Shown one piece after another: positions 61,968-64,000 of a stretch of DNA of 64,000 bases (its first letter is position 1; every line of letters begins with the position of its first letter). A program made the position numbers and the translations under genes. The notes beneath the pieces are model-generated. The model was not told the origin of the DNA. It saw nothing but the letters and a program-made list of their open reading frames with translations, and did not search any database. The stretch comes from an uncultured Paracoccaceae bacterium (GTDB lineage Bacteria; Pseudomonadota; Alphaproteobacteria; Rhodobacterales; Rhodobacteraceae): NCBI GenBank assembly GCA_947498415.1, contig CANMKB010000003.1:534987-598986 (forward strand). The letters run 5' to 3'.

Positions 61968-63364
61968 TCTTATCGCGTCCCGTCAGAATTGGTGTGCCGG
62001 CGATTGTGATCGCCGGATTGATCGCCAGTTTGGTCAGTTTCTATTCTGTCCAAAGAGATCTGGTGGAGGCGCGAGATAATCATCGCGGTGGCCCGCTTTG
62101 GTTGGTTGTGCGGTTAGAATTCTCGTTGCTACAATTTGACAGTGCATTGGCCAACTATGCCGCCCAAGCACCCGGCGTGACCGTACAAGACGTCAACCAG
62201 CGCTTTGATACATTATGGAGCCGTTGGGACCTGGCCCACCATGGCAAAGCAGGGGCCTGGCTTCGAGAAATTGATATGGAATCCAACGTTATTGCGTCAC
62301 TTGGCAGAGAGCTCGCCAAACAAGAATTGCGCGTTGTGAATTTGCAGCCAAGTGATCTCAAATCTGCATTTGATTTACAGGCCGCCTTTGCTGCTTATCA
62401 AGACCCGATGCGGGATCTATCCCTGGCTGCCCTGCGCGAAACCAGCGATACCGAAGTTGCAGTACGGGAACACCTTGTGAGCAGCGCCAATAAGCTCACA
62501 TTTATATCAGCCGCAATTGTTCTGATCTCCTTGATATTGGTGGGGTATTTTTACCTGAATGCTCTGGCACAGCGCCGCATTGCTCAGGAAAAATCCAAAC
62601 TCTTTATTCAGGCTCAAGCGGGTTACAAGGCAAAGTCAGAATTTGTCGCGACCATCAGCCACGAATTGCGCACACCGCTGACATCCATCATTGGCGCATT
62701 TGACTTGCTCGGATCTGGCGTGATCGTCAAACTCCCTGACAAAGCAGATGGTCTGGTCAAACTCGGGCGCGGGGGCTGCGATCGATTGTCCAAGCTGATC
62801 GAAAACCTTCTGGATATCGAGATGTTTGAAAACGGTGCGCTAAAGCTTGCGGTGCAATCGTTTGATCTTCTTGAGATGCTGGAGGACGTGAAAGAGGAAG
62901 TGAAGCCGGATGCCGCTAAGAAAAAAATAGACATTCAGACAGATATTCAGGGTGACTATTTTGAGGTTGAGGCTGATTTCAGACGTCTTAGTCAGGCCGT
63001 CTGTGCTGTTTTAGATAATGCCATCAAGTTTTCAGATCAGGGGCAGTCCGTGACTGTGGCGCTTCGTGCGGTGCAGCCATCCAGCTTTGAGATCACGATC
63101 AAAGACCAAGGGATTGGTATCGCTGCCAATCAACATAAACGGATCTTTGATAAATTCACCCTGGGTGATTCATCAGATCAGCGCGCACATGCGGGCGTTG
63201 GCAACGGGCTATTCATCGCGGATGCGATCATCAAGGCGCATGGCGGTTCGATCCGCGTAAACAGCGAAGAGGGGGCAGGCACAGAGATGATCATGTCGTT
63301 TCCCGCGCAGTCCGTGCAAGAAGAAAGCATGACTAACCAAGAGCCTGTGGCCGAAGTTGCGTAA
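61964..63364 (+). CDS. Membrane sensor histidine kinase
   Basis: A 466-residue sensor kinase without receiver domain. A first helix (about 8-26), a periplasmic region of about 150 residues and a second helix (SAAIVLISLILVGYFYLNAL) are followed by the kinase core: H-box SHELRTPLTSII, N-box AVLDNAIKFS, and G-boxes KDQGIGIA and GVGNGLFIADA. I favour the TTG at 61964, which overlaps the upstream stop as TTGA and has a CGAGG site seven bases before it; another TTG 30 bases upstream is possible. No response regulator gene is adjacent, so the output is unknown. Confidence 0.85.
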   Translation: MILSRPVRIGVPAIVIAGLIASLVSFYSVQRDLVEARDNHRGGPLWLVVRLEFSLLQFDSALANYAAQAPGVTVQDVNQRFDTLWSRWDLAHHGKAGAWLREIDMESNVIASLGRELAKQELRVVNLQPSDLKSAFDLQAAFAAYQDPMRDLSLAALRETSDTEVAVREHLVSSANKLTFISAAIVLISLILVGYFYLNALAQRRIAQEKSKLFIQAQAGYKAKSEFVATISHELRTPLTSIIGAFDLLGSGVIVKLPDKADGLVKLGRGGCDRLSKLIENLLDIEMFENGALKLAVQSFDLLEMLEDVKEEVKPDAAKKKIDIQTDIQGDYFEVEADFRRLSQAVCAVLDNAIKFSDQGQSVTVALRAVQPSSFEITIKDQGIGIAANQHKRIFDKFTLGDSSDQRAHAGVGNGLFIADAIIKAHGGSIRVNSEEGAGTEMIMSFPAQSVQEESMTNQEPVAEVA

Positions 63365-63377
63365 ACAAAAGGGGGGA

Positions 63378-63453
<76 letters not shown>

Positions 63454-63464
63454 GTTGGCGCGGG

Positions 63465-63493
63465 TTTTAATCTGTTATGGTTGGGGAGGGCAA
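63465..63493 (-). promoter_or_regulatory. Promoter of tRNA-Val
   Basis: On the minus strand -35 TTGCCC, 17-base spacer and -10 TTAAAA; the -10 ends 11 bases before the tRNA 5' end. Confidence 0.6.
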
Positions 63494-63722
63494 GAGCAAA
63501 AAATGAGATTTTAGAATTTTCTTTTAGCTTTCTGTCATGTTGTGAATTTTCGGATGATTCCAATGACTTCGTGCGCATTCAAACTTTGACGCCATCAATA
63601 AGTTAGCGACTTTCAGCAGCTCTTTAACTTTTTTTATAGCTAAAATTCCAACAAAATTAGGCCCTTCGTCACAGTGCCGGACTCGTGGTTCAAAAAAAAC
63701 GAAAAAACCCACTTCAATTCGC

Positions 63723-63751
63723 TTGACGATATCGGCGGCTGCGCATAAACC
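63723..63751 (+). promoter_or_regulatory. Probable promoter of the tandem tRNA-Asp genes
   Basis: -35 TTGACG at 63723-63728, 17-base spacer, -10 TAAACC at 63746-63751; A-rich DNA lies upstream. The first tRNA starts 47 bases after the -10. Confidence 0.45.
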
Positions 63752-63798
63752 ACCTCTCACCGCAGCGACGGAGACGCCGCAGCGGTAGACTACAGAGA

Positions 63799-63875
63799 GC
63801 GGTTGTAGCTCAGTTGGTTAGAGTACCGGCCTGTCACGCCGGGGGTCGCGGGTTCGAGCCCCGTCAACCGCGCCA
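63799..63875 (+). tRNA. tRNA-Asp (GTC), copy 1
   Basis: A 77-base cloverleaf with encoded CCA. The acceptor stem is GCGGTTG/CAACCGC, the anticodon stem CCGGC/GCCGG encloses CTGTCAC with anticodon GTC, and the T-arm is GCGGGTTCGAGCCCCGT. Confidence 0.95.
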
Positions 63876-63923
63876 CTCTGTTGTCCCTGGCCCAGGTAGG
63901 GTAATATAGCCGAAAGGCAATGC

Positions 63924-64000
63924 GCGGTTGTAGCTCAGTTGGTTAGAGTACCGGCCTGTCACGCCGGGGGTCGCGGGTTCGAGCCCCGTCAACCGCGCCA
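63924..64000 (+). tRNA. tRNA-Asp (GTC), copy 2
   Basis: Identical to copy 1 over all 77 bases, 48 bases downstream, ending exactly at the last base of the window. The two are probably processed from one transcript. Confidence 0.95.

Larger units (their letters stand above)
63454..63798. other. Gene-free A/T-rich spacer between tRNA-Val and tRNA-Asp
   Basis: 345 bases without a supported protein gene. It holds the promoter of tRNA-Val at 63465-63493 and a probable promoter of the tRNA-Asp genes at 63723-63751, and several A or T runs. I see no hairpin-plus-U-tract terminator in it. Confidence 0.5.

Noticed and set aside
63524..63760. 78-residue frame in the spacer between tRNA-Val and tRNA-Asp
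   Set aside because: A/T-rich spacer, no ribosome site, and the frame runs across the putative tRNA-Asp promoter.

Overview
The window looks like a piece of a Rhodobacterales (Roseobacter-group) alphaproteobacterial chromosome. I base this on gene content rather than on any search: a magnesium-type HemB, an RNase E with a very large acidic insert in its S1 domain, a DUF1476 F1-ATPase inhibitor (zeta) gene beside purC-purS-purQ, a HupE/DUF4198 pair, a YejA-like binding protein followed by an entericidin-like gene, and a cobalamin-dependent methionine synthase split into separate proteins. I count 57 protein genes (the first is cut by the window edge), three tRNA genes, one good small-RNA candidate and about fifteen intrinsic terminators or strong hairpins. 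I saw no insertion sequence, prophage, CRISPR array or rRNA.

Layout: 1-7.6 kb holds hflX (3' part), a penicillin-acylase-family hydrolase, a hydroxyacid dehydrogenase with a methyltransferase, a SYLF lipoprotein, hemB and a small membrane protein. 7.6-15 kb holds mfd, a Bcr/CflA exporter, a FrnE-like thiol oxidoreductase with an AMP-forming ligase, and a divergent XRE-cupin regulator. 15-19 kb holds DUF1638, the corrinoid protein, a PA0069-type radical SAM enzyme and the homocysteine methyltransferase. 19-31 kb holds an MprF-like protein, DUF1476, purC-purS-purQ, a DctB/DctD-like two-component pair, a HAD phosphatase and rne behind a 405-base structured leader. 31-42 kb holds a GNAT, TusA, CcdA, a hydrolase-P450 operon, a 37-residue entericidin-like gene, a YejA-like binding protein, a predicted sRNA, 3-hydroxybutyrate dehydrogenase, a patatin, DUF502 and psuK-psuG. 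42-52 kb holds DUF4198/HupE, a ThiE-like protein, TfoX, trmJ, ctaA, an M32 carboxypeptidase, gyrA and a radical SAM protein. 52-64 kb holds zwf-pgl-pgi (entry to the Entner-Doudoroff route), the pterin-binding methyltransferase with metF and a PF13769 protein, ppx, rlmE, a secreted SUOX-like protein with a histidine kinase, tRNA-Val and two identical tRNA-Asp genes.

The genes that belong together although they are far apart are the methionine-synthase parts: the corrinoid protein (16.1-16.8 kb), the homocysteine methyltransferase (18.1-19.1 kb) and the methyltetrahydrofolate methyltransferase with MetF (56.6-58.6 kb). The corrinoid protein starts with a strongly acidic segment and both partners end in arginine-rich tails, which may replace the covalent linkers of ordinary MetH. 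Other points worth attention are a promoter-hairpin-terminator unit between divergent genes at 37.2-37.4 kb (candidate sRNA), a 22-bp sequence that follows terminators at four places, a DctD-like regulator that has lost the sigma54-contacting GAFTGA loop, and an orphan kinase coupled through a TTG codon to a cysteine-free SUOX-like secreted protein.
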